Shown here: positions 62,861 through 64,000 of the stretch, in pieces
How the letters are laid out: every line of letters begins with the position of its first letter
How positions within the stretch are numbered: the first letter of the stretch is position 1
Origin: Malania oleifera
Taxonomy: Eukaryota > Streptophyta > Magnoliopsida > Santalales > Ximeniaceae
Assembly: GCF_029873635.1 (NCBI RefSeq)
Contig: NC_080420.1
Location: forward strand, 33,037,032-33,101,031
DNA: 64,000 nucleotides
Direction: 5' to 3'
Translations under genes and position numbers: made by a program
The notes under the pieces: model-generated
The model's database searches: none
Told to the model about the DNA's origin: nothing
What the model saw: only the letters and a program-made list of their open reading frames with translations

Positions 62861-64000
62861 TGGTGATACCTCCCCCAATCTCAAGAAGGCTTTCATACTT
62901 GTTAGGTAGGTAGTCTCAGTTTGATTCTTTGTTATTGATTATGTATTGAGGTTGTCTTAAGGAGGTTTTGCTCAGGAGGATCATTGCCCTTCTAACAGGT
63001 TTCATGTTAGATGTCTCTCCCGTAGTTCTCCCTACACCTGACAGTGAATGACAAATATTGTGTCTAATGGGTATTGCCTTTGCGTTCGGCATCGAGTTGA
63101 GCTTGAGCTTTGTCACCAAAACTTGACATAAAACTAAATGGACTGGATGGTCCAAGCAGTAGGCACTCAGGCCCAAAATGAGTTACAACATGATGCCCTT
63201 TCATAATATGTCGAGCCACTATGCTGAGCATTTGCCTGTATTTTCCTATGGTTTAAATTAAAAAAAAAAAAAATTCAAATCTATATGCAGGCTGAAAATA
63301 CTCATGCGAGTTATGGTGATTTCTAGGATTGAATTATTTCCCTGCTAAATTTCCGGGCTAGAGTCAGCGGAAAATACCTTTTGCTGACTGGAGACCATAT
63401 TTGCATCTATAAGTAGATGAGTTAGATGGCCTATGGAAAAAATAAATGCTCTCATCTTTTTCCCATACCACCCTCTCCTGTGGAAGTCGCTGCTTAATAT
63501 TGTCAGTTCCCTTTACAAAATCATCCAGTGGTTTGAAAAAAGACTTTCATACTGAAGCTTCCTTACCATTGGGAATTCTCAAGGATGAACCCCTGCTCAC
63601 CCCCTCATCTGCATGTAAGAATCTCTCAACATAAATTGATGTCGAAATTTTTTTGACACAAATTGCATAATTAAAAAGCCTCCTAGAGCTCTGAGCATTT
63701 TAACCCATGGGTATTCAGATTTTTTTGTGTCTGAACTCATGCAATCGTTGCCTTACCTCATTATATTCAATCTCCAGCAATGTGAAAATAAACAGTTTCC
63801 TGCCGTACATCTCCTCAATTTTGAGCAATTGTGAGTTAGTGGCCCACCCAAATGATAAATGGCTTTTGGTTTGTTGCAATGGTGAAAGCCATGCTGATTA
63901 TTCTTCTATAATTCCCTTTCTTTAATGAAATAGTATATAAAAATTTGCGAACCAAAAATCACGTTGAAGCGCTCAGAACTCATGAAAATAAATCCTTTCC
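62861..64000. other. Unassigned sequence at window end (intron 6)
   Basis: No PHYLLO exon 7 and no recognised transposon protein. On the minus strand a short stretch near 63750-63850 reads QLLKIEEMYGRKLFIFTLLE, then IEYNE and a GTAAGG donor-like site, and could be an exon-like relict. An A-run lies at 63257-63273. Confidence 0.35.

Overview
This is nuclear DNA from a flowering plant, probably a eudicot. The evidence is spliced host exons with GT-AG borders, AT-rich introns, and dense decayed LTR retrotransposons and L1-type LINEs of plant lineages. No bacterial operons, rRNA, tRNA or CRISPR features were seen. The species cannot be named from the sequence.

Host gene. The only host gene I can support is the 5' part of PHYLLO, the fused Men gene of phylloquinone synthesis, on the + strand. 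Six exons are visible: 22802-22957, 23080-23271, 23729-23949, 44640-44757, 44948-45064 and 50278-50379. They join in phase to 302 codons, all within the MenF-derived N-terminal module. The MenD, MenC and MenH parts must lie beyond position 64000. The gene is swollen by transposons: intron 3 is 20,690 bp, intron 5 is 5,213 bp, and intron 6 is more than 13.6 kb and still open at the window end.

1-15.85 kb. Two Athila-type Ty3/gypsy elements. A minus-strand element (5' LTR to 15842, 3' LTR 800-2814) is split by a plus-strand relative (3172-11821). A second PBS and gag follow the minus 3' LTR, giving a tandem LTR-internal-LTR-internal arrangement.

16.3-22.3 kb. A Tat-like LTR with its PBS, a possible solo LTR, and a chromovirus remnant (19487-22264). 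The remnant keeps only LTRs, the chromodomain tail and the PPT, and it ends about 540 bp upstream of the PHYLLO start codon. Its 5' LTR holds an array of a 12-bp palindrome.

23.95-44.64 kb (intron 3). A copia element with exact TSDs and 188-bp LTRs (25501-30396) sits inside a LINE. Next is a Tat-like LTR carrying repeated bZIP-type motifs. Then come three nested copia elements: a plus-strand copy split by a minus-strand copy (33262-43251, TSD ACCAC), which is split by another minus-strand copy (35976-41605). The innermost one carries a piece of plastid DNA (end of ycf3 with group II intron domain V) in its reverse transcriptase.

45-64 kb (introns 5 and 6). L1 LINEs in both orientations. One is a 5.6-kb minus-strand L1 (54752-60395) with a 19-bp target duplication inside an older plus-strand L1. 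There is also an RTE-type LINE end, a solo LTR (51194-51678), and a complete 297-bp TRIM element (60539-60835) with 73-bp LTRs and exact TSDs, plus three decayed relatives.

All transposon reading frames are broken. The PHYLLO exons are open and have clean splice sites, so the gene looks functional as far as it can be seen.
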